Shown here piece after piece: positions 1-6,512 of a stretch of DNA of 7,312 bases. The stretch spans positions 1 through 7,312 of the forward strand of contig JAZDLC010000493.1 of NCBI GenBank assembly GCA_043802345.1, written 5' to 3'. This DNA comes from JAZDLC01 sp043802345 (GTDB lineage Bacteria; Planctomycetota; B15-G4; JADJEK01). The position numbers and the translations under genes are program-made. Position 1 is the stretch's first letter; each line of letters starts with the position of its first letter. The notes under the pieces were generated by a model that worked only from the letters and a program-made list of their open reading frames with translations, searched no databases and was not told the origin of the DNA.

Positions 1-375
1 GTCCGATCCCGGAGATCGCTGGTCGACCTCGCCCGGAGGCTCCCCCGGGCTGCTCACGGAGAAGGTCAGGAAGGCCGTTTCGCGCTTCTTGCGCACGCCG
101 TCCCGGATGTTGTTGCGGGCGATCTGCGTGGCCCAGCGCAAAAATGCCTGTTCGTCCCGGATCTCGAACCGATCGAGGCCCTGGATCACCTGCACGAACA
201 TGCCGTTCAGGAAGTCCATCGAATCCGCCACGCGCCGGGCCCGGTCGCCCATCATGAGCCGGATCCTGCCCAGCAGCCTGTCGCCGTACCGTTCCAGGAG
301 CTCGCCGAGCGCCGCCTGGTCGCTCTCCTGCGCCCGGCGAATCAGTTCCATCGAGTCGGTCCGTCCCCCGGTCAT
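1..375 (-). CDS. ECF-type RNA polymerase sigma factor, N-terminal part (runs off the left edge)
   Basis: The 125 visible codons read open from ATG at 375 to the window edge. They look like sigma-70 region 2 of an extracytoplasmic-function sigma factor, which binds core RNA polymerase and recognises the promoter -10 element. Residues about 10-45 form the first helices (LIRRAQESDQAALGELLERY). Residues 51-70 (DSMDFLNGMF then VQVIQGLDRF) match the core-binding part of region 2. Residues 78-99 (FLRWATQIARNNIRDGVRKK) match regions 2.3-2.4, with the typical W..xIARNxxxD followed by basic residues. A proline/glycine/serine-rich linker begins near residue 108; region 4 would lie outside the window. 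The start codon overlaps the stop of the upstream glycosyltransferase as ATGA, which points to translational coupling. No anti-sigma gene is visible; it could lie to the left. The sigma assignment is fairly sure; the regulon and subgroup cannot be told. Confidence 0.85.
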   Translation of the reverse strand, partial: MTGGRTDSMELIRRAQESDQAALGELLERYGDRLLGRIRLMMGDRARRVADSMDFLNGMFVQVIQGLDRFEIRDEQAFLRWATQIARNNIRDGVRKKRETAFLTFSVSSPGEPPGEVDQRSPGSD

Positions 376-1349
376 GAGCGGCCCTCCTCTTCCTCGAGCA
401 GGTCCTGCTGTGCCCGCTCCACCGACCGCCGGACGAACTCCAGGGCGGCATCCGGAACCAATCCCAGGCTGATCGAGCGGACCCTCGGATTGCGATACTT
501 CCGGCCGCGCAGCGCCACGTACTGGGCGACCTGGTCCGCCACCAGCTGCTCCCGGGCTTCGGACCTCGTGCTGGTGGTGACGCCCCCGTGGAATTGATGG
601 CAGCATCCCTCGCCGATCAGGTTGACCAGCACGGTTCGCCTGTGCTCCGCCACGCGCTTGTACAGGTCCAGATTGACCAGCCCTCCGCCGGGAAGATCGA
701 ACCGCTCGTCGCACCCGCCGATCTCCTCCCAGATCGAGCGGGGCACCGAGAGGCAGTTGCTCTCCCCAGGATAGCGGAAGAACCCGGGACGGCTGGTGGC
801 GCTGAAGCAGGCGATCTCGAATAGCCGGTAGCCATCTTCCGGCCAGCCGATCTGCGCCAGCAGCCGCAGGTCCTCCTGTGCGTCATGTCCAGAGAGCGCG
901 GCATCCTGCTGAAGCTGCCGTCCCAGGTGATACCCCGGGATGGCGGCCACGGCGAAGGGGGAGAGGCGCCCTGCCATCAGGATGTACTTCACCGCTCCCG
1001 GAGTCAGCATGCGGGCCCCGTCGACCATGATCCCGATCATGTCGCCCCGGGCCTGCGCGGCGCCGAAGTTGATCGCAAAGACGGGGGACGGGGCTGGCTG
1101 CTCCCTCAAGAAGTAGCTGAAGTTGTCGCCATGCTGGAGCACCTTTTCCCGACCCAGCGTCCGCTCTGAAGCGTTTTCGACCACGATCACTTCGTAGTCC
1201 CTCCGGGAGACGTCCCGCTGGTAGCGAGGGCTCAGCGAGAAGAGCGTCCGCTGGGCCTGGTCCGGCATGTCATGGAGGATCACCACCAGCGACAGCCTGG
1301 GCCGGGCCCGGCCGAACAGCGCGGAGATCTGGCGCAGGGGAGAGGCCAT
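372..1349 (-). CDS. Family 2 (GT-A fold) glycosyltransferase
   Basis: This 325-residue protein resembles GT2-family glycosyltransferases, which move a sugar from a nucleotide-sugar donor onto a glycan, lipid or protein acceptor in the cytoplasm. Residues 18-28 (PRLSLVVILHD) and 52-60 (YEVIVVENA) are the first Rossmann-like strands of the GT-A fold, with the acidic residue (E58) that usually contacts the nucleotide. Residues 93-112 carry INFGAAQARGDMIGIMVDGA; D110 sits where the metal-binding DXD-type aspartate is expected. Residues 196-232 (ESNCLSVPRSIWEEIGGCDE, then FDLPGGGLVNLDLYKR) match the acceptor/catalytic half, with D228 a candidate catalytic acid. A histidine-rich stretch GEGCCHQFHGG lies at 247-257. 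No membrane helices or signal peptide are seen, so it is probably soluble. ATG at 1349 is used because an in-frame TGA lies just upstream; its ribosome binding site is poor. It lies 40 nt after the bacilliredoxin and overlaps the sigma gene by 4 nt. Donor and acceptor are unknown. Confidence 0.8.
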   Translation of the reverse strand: MASPLRQISALFGRARPRLSLVVILHDMPDQAQRTLFSLSPRYQRDVSRRDYEVIVVENASERTLGREKVLQHGDNFSYFLREQPAPSPVFAINFGAAQARGDMIGIMVDGARMLTPGAVKYILMAGRLSPFAVAAIPGYHLGRQLQQDAALSGHDAQEDLRLLAQIGWPEDGYRLFEIACFSATSRPGFFRYPGESNCLSVPRSIWEEIGGCDERFDLPGGGLVNLDLYKRVAEHRRTVLVNLIGEGCCHQFHGGVTTSTRSEAREQLVADQVAQYVALRGRKYRNPRVRSISLGLVPDAALEFVRRSVERAQQDLLEEEEGRS

Positions 1350-1389
1350 GGGAAATCACGTTAGTGACTTCCGGCCTCCCGCGCCACGA

Positions 1390-1947
1390 CTAGCAGACCG
1401 GCTTGATCCTGGCGTCGGGCGCCCCTTCGGTCCTCGGGATGGTCGAGCCGCAGACCTTGAGGGTGCTGAAGGCCGCATACTCCTCAGCGTCCACCGACGG
1501 CCCCTGTCCGCTGCAGTGCTCGTTGAACGCATCGACCAGCAGCTCGCCGATCTCGGCCGGCCCCTTGTCGGAGATGTCGTTCCGTCCCATGGCGTGCACC
1601 AGCTCGCCGTCCTTGTACAGGGCGAAGAACGGGGATGACGGGGGGTGGCCGCCAAGAGTCTCACGCACCTTCCTGACCGCGGCCTTCTCCTGGCCGGCAA
1701 AGACGGTTCCCAGACGGTCGGGAATCACGCTGTTCTGGAGAGCCGCCGAAACGCCCGGGCGTGCTCCGCCCGCGGCGCAACCGCAGATCGAGTTGATCAC
1801 GATCAGGGCGGTACCGGACTTGTGGGAGAAGAACTCGTCCACGTCCTTCTCGGTGATGAGTTCGGCGAAGCCGACCCGGGTCAGCTCCCCTCGCATCGGC
1901 TGGACCGACTCCTCGTCGTAGTTGGGCATGTCTTCGAATGGGTTCAT
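1390..1947 (-). CDS. BrxA/BrxB-family bacilliredoxin with C-terminal extension
   Basis: This 185-residue protein matches the YphP/YqiW (BrxA/BrxB) family of thioredoxin-fold proteins. In Bacillus these reverse bacillithiol mixed disulfides on target proteins. The family hallmarks are clear: QPMRGELTRVGF at 16-27, the active site NSICGCAAG at 52-60 (C55 and C57), ARPGVSAALQN at 62-72, TVFAGQEKAAVRKVRE at 81-96, and HPPSSPFFALYKDGELVHAM at 101-120. Known bacilliredoxins are about 140-150 residues and end close to the equivalent of HC at 144-145. Here some 40 further residues follow, with extra cysteines at 166 and at the very last position, 185. The ATG at 1947 is chosen because it has a good GGAGA site 6 nt upstream and because family similarity starts here; an open stretch up to 2055 has no such support. 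It is probably the first gene of a bacilliredoxin-glycosyltransferase-sigma transcript. Whether this organism makes bacillithiol is not shown here. Confidence 0.9.
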   Translation of the reverse strand: MNPFEDMPNYDEESVQPMRGELTRVGFAELITEKDVDEFFSHKSGTALIVINSICGCAAGGARPGVSAALQNSVIPDRLGTVFAGQEKAAVRKVRETLGGHPPSSPFFALYKDGELVHAMGRNDISDKGPAEIGELLVDAFNEHCSGQGPSVDAEEYAAFSTLKVCGSTIPRTEGAPDARIKPVC

Positions 1948-1953
1948 ATCTAT

Positions 1954-1958
1954 TCTCC
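1954..1958 (-). promoter_or_regulatory. Ribosome binding site of the bacilliredoxin gene
   Basis: On the minus strand GGAGA lies 6 nt before the ATG at 1947, which fixes this start over the upstream in-frame alternatives. The neighbouring CTCC (minus strand, just upstream) could pair with GGAG in a small CTCC-TTCC-GGAG hairpin. This is too short to claim as a control element. Confidence 0.7.
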
Positions 1959-1984
1959 GGAAGGAGTCATGAATTCGTTTCCAG

Positions 1985-2016
1985 CCCCCTTGAATAGCCC
2001 CTCTTCGTGAAGGGGG
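1985..2016. repeat. Inverted repeat in the divergent intergenic region
   Basis: CCCCCTT (1985-1991) is the exact reverse complement of AAGGGGG (2010-2016), giving a 7-bp stem around an 18-nt loop. It lies between the divergently transcribed bacilliredoxin and argS genes, about 40 nt upstream of the bacilliredoxin ATG, so it would sit in that gene's leader or promoter. There is no T-tract, so a terminator is unlikely. It could be an operator or a leader hairpin, or chance in GC-rich DNA. No convincing -35/-10 pair was found for either gene. Confidence 0.35.
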
Positions 2017-2091
2017 AGCCAAGAAACCGGGAGAACTGGGCGGCCGCGATGGCACTTTTCTGTAGACTCCCGGGCTTCGTTTCCGGGTCTG

Positions 2092-2099
2092 AAAAGGTG
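2092..2099 (+). promoter_or_regulatory. Ribosome binding site of argS
   Basis: AAAAGGTG ends a few bases before the GTG at 2105, with the AGG core 7 nt from the start codon. It supports GTG 2105 as the argS start; no better ATG exists in this frame before the conserved N-terminal domain. Confidence 0.6.
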
Positions 2100-2104
2100 T
2101 TGTC

Positions 2105-4231
2105 GTGGACTACAAGAGAGCCGTCGCCATCCTGCTTGCGGAAGCCCTCGGCAAGGAGCCGATCGGCGTTTCCAGGACAGAGCAGGAGGTTGCCTCCCAG
2201 TTCGAGGTCCCGAAGGACCCGCAGATGGGAGACCTCGCCTTTCCCTGCTTCTCCCTCGCGCAGGAGCTGAAGAAGGCGCCAAGGAAGATCGCCGAGGATC
2301 TGGCGGAGGCGATTCGTGGTCGCCTGGACGGACACGAGTTCCTGGCGGCCGCGGAGGCTGCCGGCCCCTACCTGAACTTCCGCATCGACCGGACCTTCCA
2401 GATCGCGGCGTTGGTGCCGGCGATTCTCGACGGGACTTTTCTGGCTCCGCGGCCGGCCACCTCCGAGCGGGTGATGATCGAGTACTCACAGCCGAACACC
2501 CACAAGGTGTTTCATGTGGGACACACTCGCAACGTGGCCCTCGGCGACGCCCTGATCCGGCTTTCCCGCTGGGCCGGGGACGAGGTGGTGGCGGCCAACT
2601 ACATCGGGGATGTCGGCACGCACATCGCGAAGTGCCTCTGGTACTTCCGCACCCGGTACTCAGGCGAGGTTCCTGCGTCGAATCGGGGCGAGTTCCTGGG
2701 AAGGATGTACTCCGAGGCGGACCGGCTGCTCCATCTCTCGACCCTGACCTCCGCACCGCATCCGAACGTCCTCACCGCGAAGGTGCTCTCGCTGGAGCCG
2801 CATCCTTGTGACGGCAAGCTGCGGGTGGTGCGAGTTGACGCCGGTGCCGACGGGGAGCAGACGGTCGTCTGCGGCGGGACCGGCTTCGAGGTCGGCGATC
2901 TGGTGGCGTACGCCCGCGTCGGCGCCAAGATCGGCAAGCGGCGGGTCGATCGGATCGAGAAGGGCGGCGTTGCCAGCGAGGGGATGATCTGCTCCGAGGC
3001 GGAGATTTCGCAGGGAGAGGACCGGAGCCGCATCTACCGGTTCGAGCGCACGGTCGCTCCGGGGGTGCCGATCATTGATCTGTTTCGCCGGCCGGGAGCG
3101 CTGCCGGCGGATCGGACCGTCTCGGAGGAGTACGAGGAACGCCAGGCGGGAGTGCGCGAGGTGCTGGTGGCGCTGGAGCAGGGGGAGCCGGAGATCACCG
3201 CGCTCTGGCGGGAGACGCGTCAGTGGTCCCTGGATGAGTTCGACGCGATCTACGAATGGCTCGAAGCGCCCTTCGATCATGTCTTCTTCGAGTCCGAGGT
3301 CGGGGACGAGGGGAAGCGGATCGTTCTGGAGGAGTTCGAGAAGGGGCTTCTCACGAAGTCGGACGGAGCGATCGGTTCCGACCTTTCCGCCTTCGATCTG
3401 CCGTTCTTCCTATTGCTGAAAACGGACGGCACCGGCCTCTACTCGACGAAGGACCTGGCGCTCGCCAGGGAGAAGTTCGAGAAGTTCGGCATCCAGCGTT
3501 CGGTCTACGTCGTGGATGTCTCCCAGGAACTGCACTTCAAGCAGGTGTTCCGGACCCTCGAGCTGTTCGGGTACGAGGAGGCGCAGCGCTGCTATCACCT
3601 GGCGTACGGCATGGTGGTCCTGCCGGATGGGAAGATGAGCTCCCGCACGGGGAACGTGATCGCTTTCTCGGAGCTGCGGCAGAGTCTGCTCCAGCGCATC
3701 CGGGAGAAGCATCTGAACGTGCTGGCGGGGGAATGGACGGAGGATGAGATCGAGGAGGTGGCCCGCAAGGTCGCGATCGCCACGATCAAGTACGGGATGC
3801 TGAACCAGGACCAGCGGAAGAACATCGTGTTCGACCTGGAAGAGTGGACCGACATGCAGGGGAACACCGGTCCCTACCTGATGATGGCCTACACTCGCAC
3901 CCGGTCGATCCTGCGGGAGATCGGCGGATACGAACTGGATCAGGTCGACTGGTCGGTCCTGACCCATGAGCGGGAGGCGGAAGTGGTGCGGTCTCTCTCC
4001 CGCTTCCCCGAAGTGGCGCAGGAAGCGGCCAGGAGCTACCAGCCGCAGCTCGTCTGCATCTACCTGTACGCTCTCTGCAAGGAGTTCAGCCGCTTCTATC
4101 ACGACTGCTCGGTAAAGCACGCGGAGTCAGAGGCGCTCCGCTCGGCCCGGGCCGCGCTGGTGGATTCTGTCGGACGGGTCATCGGGAAGGGGCTAGAACT
4201 ACTCGGTATCAGGACCGCCGAACGGATGTGA
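2105..4231 (+). CDS. argS: Arginyl-tRNA synthetase with an inserted tRNA-binding domain
   Basis: This class I synthetase charges tRNA-Arg with arginine using ATP, in the cytoplasm. Residues 1-110 form the ArgRS-specific N-terminal domain that binds the tRNA elbow (for example MGDLAFPCFSLAQELKKAP at 41-59 and GPYLNFRID at 87-95). The catalytic domain starts near 121 with EYSQPNTHKVFHVGHTRN, containing the HIGH-type motif HVGH at 137-140, then NYIGDVGTHIAK at 165-176. Residues 391-520 carry the second half, including LLKTDGTGLYSTKDLALA and the KMSKS-type loop GKMSSRTGN at 509-517. Many ArgRS enzymes lack that lysine; this one keeps it (K510). The DALR anticodon-binding domain runs from about 585 to the end, which closes with the typical ERM. 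Bacterial ArgRS is usually about 550-600 residues. The excess here is a contiguous insert at about 211-338, described as a separate feature. The reading frame is intact and all key motifs are present, so it is probably active. Confidence 0.96.
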   Translation: MDYKRAVAILLAEALGKEPIGVSRTEQEVASQFEVPKDPQMGDLAFPCFSLAQELKKAPRKIAEDLAEAIRGRLDGHEFLAAAEAAGPYLNFRIDRTFQIAALVPAILDGTFLAPRPATSERVMIEYSQPNTHKVFHVGHTRNVALGDALIRLSRWAGDEVVAANYIGDVGTHIAKCLWYFRTRYSGEVPASNRGEFLGRMYSEADRLLHLSTLTSAPHPNVLTAKVLSLEPHPCDGKLRVVRVDAGADGEQTVVCGGTGFEVGDLVAYARVGAKIGKRRVDRIEKGGVASEGMICSEAEISQGEDRSRIYRFERTVAPGVPIIDLFRRPGALPADRTVSEEYEERQAGVREVLVALEQGEPEITALWRETRQWSLDEFDAIYEWLEAPFDHVFFESEVGDEGKRIVLEEFEKGLLTKSDGAIGSDLSAFDLPFFLLLKTDGTGLYSTKDLALAREKFEKFGIQRSVYVVDVSQELHFKQVFRTLELFGYEEAQRCYHLAYGMVVLPDGKMSSRTGNVIAFSELRQSLLQRIREKHLNVLAGEWTEDEIEEVARKVAIATIKYGMLNQDQRKNIVFDLEEWTDMQGNTGPYLMMAYTRTRSILREIGGYELDQVDWSVLTHEREAEVVRSLSRFPEVAQEAARSYQPQLVCIYLYALCKEFSRFYHDCSVKHAESEALRSARAALVDSVGRVIGKGLELLGIRTAERM
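2735..3118 (+). other. PheRS-beta B2-like (EMAP/Trbp111-type) tRNA-binding OB-fold inserted in ArgRS
   Basis: Within argS, residues about 211-338 do not belong to the standard ArgRS fold. They read as the tRNA-binding domain found near the N-terminus of bacterial PheT and related to Trbp111 and the C-terminus of MetRS. The markers, in order, are HPNVLTAKVLSLEPHPCDGKL at 219-239 (PheT usually has HPNADKLRV after V..V), VVRVDAG at 241-247, TVVCGG at 253-258, GDLVAYARVGAKI at 264-276, GGVASEGMICSEAE at 287-300 (PheT: SEGMLCS) and a closing APGVPIIDLF at 318-327. It sits in the catalytic half, after GRMYSEADRLL (199-209) and before the EEYEERQAGVREVLVALEQG helix (341-360), where usual ArgRS enzymes have only a short loop. 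The frame is continuous through both junctions, with no repeats or stop codons. A role in helping to grip tRNA is inferred. The domain identity rests on remembered motif similarity. Confidence 0.85.
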
Positions 4232-4256
4232 CCGGACGGCGGCCCGTTTTCTTTTT
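4212..4256 (+). terminator. Probable rho-independent terminator of argS
   Basis: CCGCCG (4215-4220) pairs with CGGCGG (4237-4242) across a 16-nt loop. The stem extends past one mismatch by GG/CC (4212-4213 with 4244-4245) and is followed one base later by TTTTCTTTTT (4247-4256). The stem starts inside the last codons of argS and the stop codon lies in the loop. It probably separates argS from the downstream acyl-CoA synthetase gene. The loop is rather long, so efficiency is uncertain. Confidence 0.5.
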
Positions 4257-4274
4257 GAGATCAGTGACGAAGAA

Positions 4275-4283
4275 CAGGTGAGA
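4275..4283 (+). promoter_or_regulatory. Ribosome binding site of the acyl-CoA synthetase gene
   Basis: AGGTGAGAG lies 6 nt before the GTG at 4290 and favours that start. The GTG inside it at 4278 is in the same frame but has only a weak purine stretch (GAAGAA) upstream. Confidence 0.5.
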
Positions 4284-4289
4284 GAAACC

Positions 4290-6482
4290 GTGGCACGAGC
4301 AGCCGGTAGACCTTCCGCGAAACCGAAGACCAAAGCGACGAAGAAGCCTGCAATGAAGAAGTCAGGGCTCGCCACGTCGAAGCCCGCCAGGGCGAAGGCG
4401 GGCAAGGAGGGTTTGGACTTCGTCTTCCGGCCCCGCTCCGTGGCGGTGATCGGCGCCTCGAAGAGGCCCGGCTCGATCGGGCACCAGGTGCTCCACAACC
4501 TGATCATGGGAGGTTTCGAGGGGAAGGTCTTCCCGGTCAATCCGACGGCGACGGTGCTGCATTCCATCAAGTGCCACCCGACGGTGGGCGCCATCCCGGA
4601 TCCGGTCGATCTGGCGGTGATCACGGTGCCGAAGGCGCTCGTGCTGAAGATCATGAAGGAGTGCGCGAAGAAGCAGGTTGGAGCGGTGGTCATCATCACC
4701 GCCGGCTTCCGTGAGACCGGGCCTGCCGGCGAGAAGCTGGAACAGGAGGTCCTGGAAGTCGCGAGGAGCCACGGCATGCGCCTGGTCGGCCCCAACTGCA
4801 TGGGGATCCAGAACGCGGCGGCGGATGTGCGGCTGAACGCCTCGTTCTCCAGGAGCTTCCCGGTGCAGGGGCCGGTGGCGTTCGTGTCCCAGTCCGGCGC
4901 CATGGGCGAGGCGATCCTGGCCCACGCGGACAGGATCCAGCTCGGCGTCTCCATGTTCGTTTCCATGGGGAACCGGGCGGACGTCAGCGCCGGTGACCTC
5001 CTGGACTACTGGGCCCAGGATGACGGCATCCGGTGCGTTCTGCTCTACCTGGAGTCGTTCGGCAATCCGCGGCATTTCGTGCCGATCGCGCGGCGGGTCA
5101 GCCGGACCAAGGCGATCGTGACCGTCAAGTCGGGCCGCTCCATGGCGGGGGCCCTGGCCGCGTCGAGCCACACCGGTTCCCTGGCGGGCGCGGATGTGGC
5201 GGCGGACGCGCTGCTCAAGGACTGCGGGGTGCAGCGGGTCAATTCGGTGGAGGAGTTCTTCGACGTTGCCCTGGCCCTGTCGAAGCTGCCGCTGCCGAAG
5301 GGCCGGAGAGTGGCGGTGCTGACCAACGCCGGCGGACCGGCCATCCTCGCAACCGACGCGCTCGTCGCCTCGGGCCTCGAGATGGCGCCGCTCACGGAGC
5401 GGACCCGGAACGCCCTGAAAAAGCGTCTCGTGCCGGAGGCTTCGGTCCGGAATCCGATCGATATGGTGGCCGGCGCCAACGCCGACAACTACGCGTCCTC
5501 GCTGAAACTGCTGCTCAAGGATCCCACCGTGGACATGGTGATGGTGATCTTCGTGCCGCCGATCACTCTCGACCCGGTGGGGGTGGCGCGCAAGGTCGTC
5601 CACACCGTCAAGGGATCAAAGAAGCCGGTGGTCGGCTGCTTCATGTCGCGGGACGAGGTGCTGGCGGACATCGCCGCGCAGAGTCCCCAGGACTGGGTCC
5701 CTGTCTACCTGTATCCGGAGTCCGCGGTCCGGGCCCTGGCGGCGCTGGATGAGCGGCGCCGGATCCTGGAGCGTCCCGAGGAGACGTTCCACCGCTTCCC
5801 GGTCGATGTCGAGAAGGCCCGCAAGGTCCTGGTTCCGGGCTGGCAGGGCGTGAACGGCCGCCGCGAGCTGACCCGCATCTACCGCATCAACGCCGTGCCT
5901 GGAGGCCTGGCCAGGAGCCCCCAGGAGGCAGTGGAGATTGCCGACCGGGTGGGGTATCCGGTGGTGATGAAGATGTCCGTCACGGACATGCCGCACAAGA
6001 CGGACGTGGGCGGCGTGATGCTCGACGTCAAGGACGCTCCCTCGGTCTGGAAGGCGTTCAGCAAGCTGATGATCAAGGACGCCGAGGGCGTCAACGTGCA
6101 GAAGATGCTCAAGGGCGGACGGGAAGTGGTGATCGGCTTCACCTCCCACGCCTCCTACGGGCCGATCCTGATGTTCGGTCTGGGGGGTATCTATGTCGAG
6201 GTGCTGAAGGATGTCTCGTTCGCCCTCTGCCCGGTGACCGCCTCCCGAGCGCGGGAGATGATTCGCGACATCAAGGGGCACCCCATCCTGCGCGGGATCC
6301 GCGGCCGTGCCGCCATCGACGAGGACGCGCTGGTCGAGATGATCCAGCGCATCTCCCAGATGGCCATCGACCTGCCCGAGATTGCCGAGATGGAGATCAA
6401 CCCGGTGCTCTGCTTCCCCGACGGAGCCGTCGCGGTCGACATGCGCCTGCGCGTCGATCCCGAGGTGTCTCGGCGGAAGTAG
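4290..6482 (+). CDS. ADP-forming acyl-CoA synthetase (acetate--CoA ligase family), fused alpha-beta
   Basis: This protein of about 730 residues belongs to the NDP-forming acyl-CoA synthetases. They convert acyl-CoA + ADP + Pi into acid + CoA + ATP (reversible), and serve energy conservation from acetyl- or other acyl-CoAs. From the GTG at 4290: residues about 41-140 are the CoA-binding Rossmann domain (RPRSVAVIGASKRPGSIGHQ; GGFEGKVFPVNP). Residues 166-330 and 335-480 are two succinyl-CoA-ligase-like domains (LVGPNCMG; FVSQSGAMGEA; SSHTGSLAGAD, where H294 is the expected phospho-histidine; VLTNAGGPAILATDAL). Residues about 500-725 are the ATP-grasp beta part (GYPVVMKM; HKTDVGGVML with H569, the expected second histidine; FGLGGIYVEVLKDVSF; EMEINPVL). 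The order alpha then beta in one chain is common in bacteria. The first 40 or so residues are a basic Lys/Ala/Pro-rich tail not typical of the family. The stretch before the NVQKM strand in the ATP-grasp looks shortened. Substrate preference cannot be read. The MarC-family gene follows after 30 nt. Confidence 0.92.
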   Translation: MARAAGRPSAKPKTKATKKPAMKKSGLATSKPARAKAGKEGLDFVFRPRSVAVIGASKRPGSIGHQVLHNLIMGGFEGKVFPVNPTATVLHSIKCHPTVGAIPDPVDLAVITVPKALVLKIMKECAKKQVGAVVIITAGFRETGPAGEKLEQEVLEVARSHGMRLVGPNCMGIQNAAADVRLNASFSRSFPVQGPVAFVSQSGAMGEAILAHADRIQLGVSMFVSMGNRADVSAGDLLDYWAQDDGIRCVLLYLESFGNPRHFVPIARRVSRTKAIVTVKSGRSMAGALAASSHTGSLAGADVAADALLKDCGVQRVNSVEEFFDVALALSKLPLPKGRRVAVLTNAGGPAILATDALVASGLEMAPLTERTRNALKKRLVPEASVRNPIDMVAGANADNYASSLKLLLKDPTVDMVMVIFVPPITLDPVGVARKVVHTVKGSKKPVVGCFMSRDEVLADIAAQSPQDWVPVYLYPESAVRALAALDERRRILERPEETFHRFPVDVEKARKVLVPGWQGVNGRRELTRIYRINAVPGGLARSPQEAVEIADRVGYPVVMKMSVTDMPHKTDVGGVMLDVKDAPSVWKAFSKLMIKDAEGVNVQKMLKGGREVVIGFTSHASYGPILMFGLGGIYVEVLKDVSFALCPVTASRAREMIRDIKGHPILRGIRGRAAIDEDALVEMIQRISQMAIDLPEIAEMEINPVLCFPDGAVAVDMRLRVDPEVSRRK

Positions 6483-6512
6483 CCGGGGGCGTGGGGGTAT
6501 GGAGGAGAGCCC

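Noticed and set aside
89..472. Plus-strand open frame over the sigma/glycosyltransferase junction
   Set aside because: It is antisense to two overlapping genes with clear motifs; its composition is typical of a shadow frame.
1357..1368. TCAC-GTTA-GTGA inverted repeat between bacilliredoxin and glycosyltransferase genes as a terminator
   Set aside because: A 4-bp stem without a T-tract is too weak, and the short gap favours co-transcription.
1948..2055. 36-codon N-terminal extension of the bacilliredoxin
   Set aside because: The extension has no family similarity, while the ATG at 1947 has a good ribosome binding site and starts where the family homology begins.
1950..2756. Minus-strand open frame across the divergent intergenic region and argS start
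   Set aside because: The translation is an R/S/P/G-rich shadow with no motifs, and it conflicts with both argS and the well-supported bacilliredoxin start.
2738..3094. The extra segment in argS as a separate gene, intein or mobile insertion
   Set aside because: There is no stop, start, intein splice motif, terminal repeat or frame change. The segment is a recognisable tRNA-binding domain in frame with both ArgRS halves.
3410..4120. Minus-strand open frame (236 codons) opposite the argS 3' half
   Set aside because: It is antisense to conserved ArgRS motifs (KMSS loop, DALR domain), with no ribosome binding site or known domain.
4362..5603. Long minus-strand open frame (413 codons) opposite the acyl-CoA synthetase gene
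   Set aside because: It lies entirely antisense to a gene with clear family motifs. Its translation is rich in H, R, D and G with no recognisable domain, as expected for the antisense of GC-rich coding DNA.
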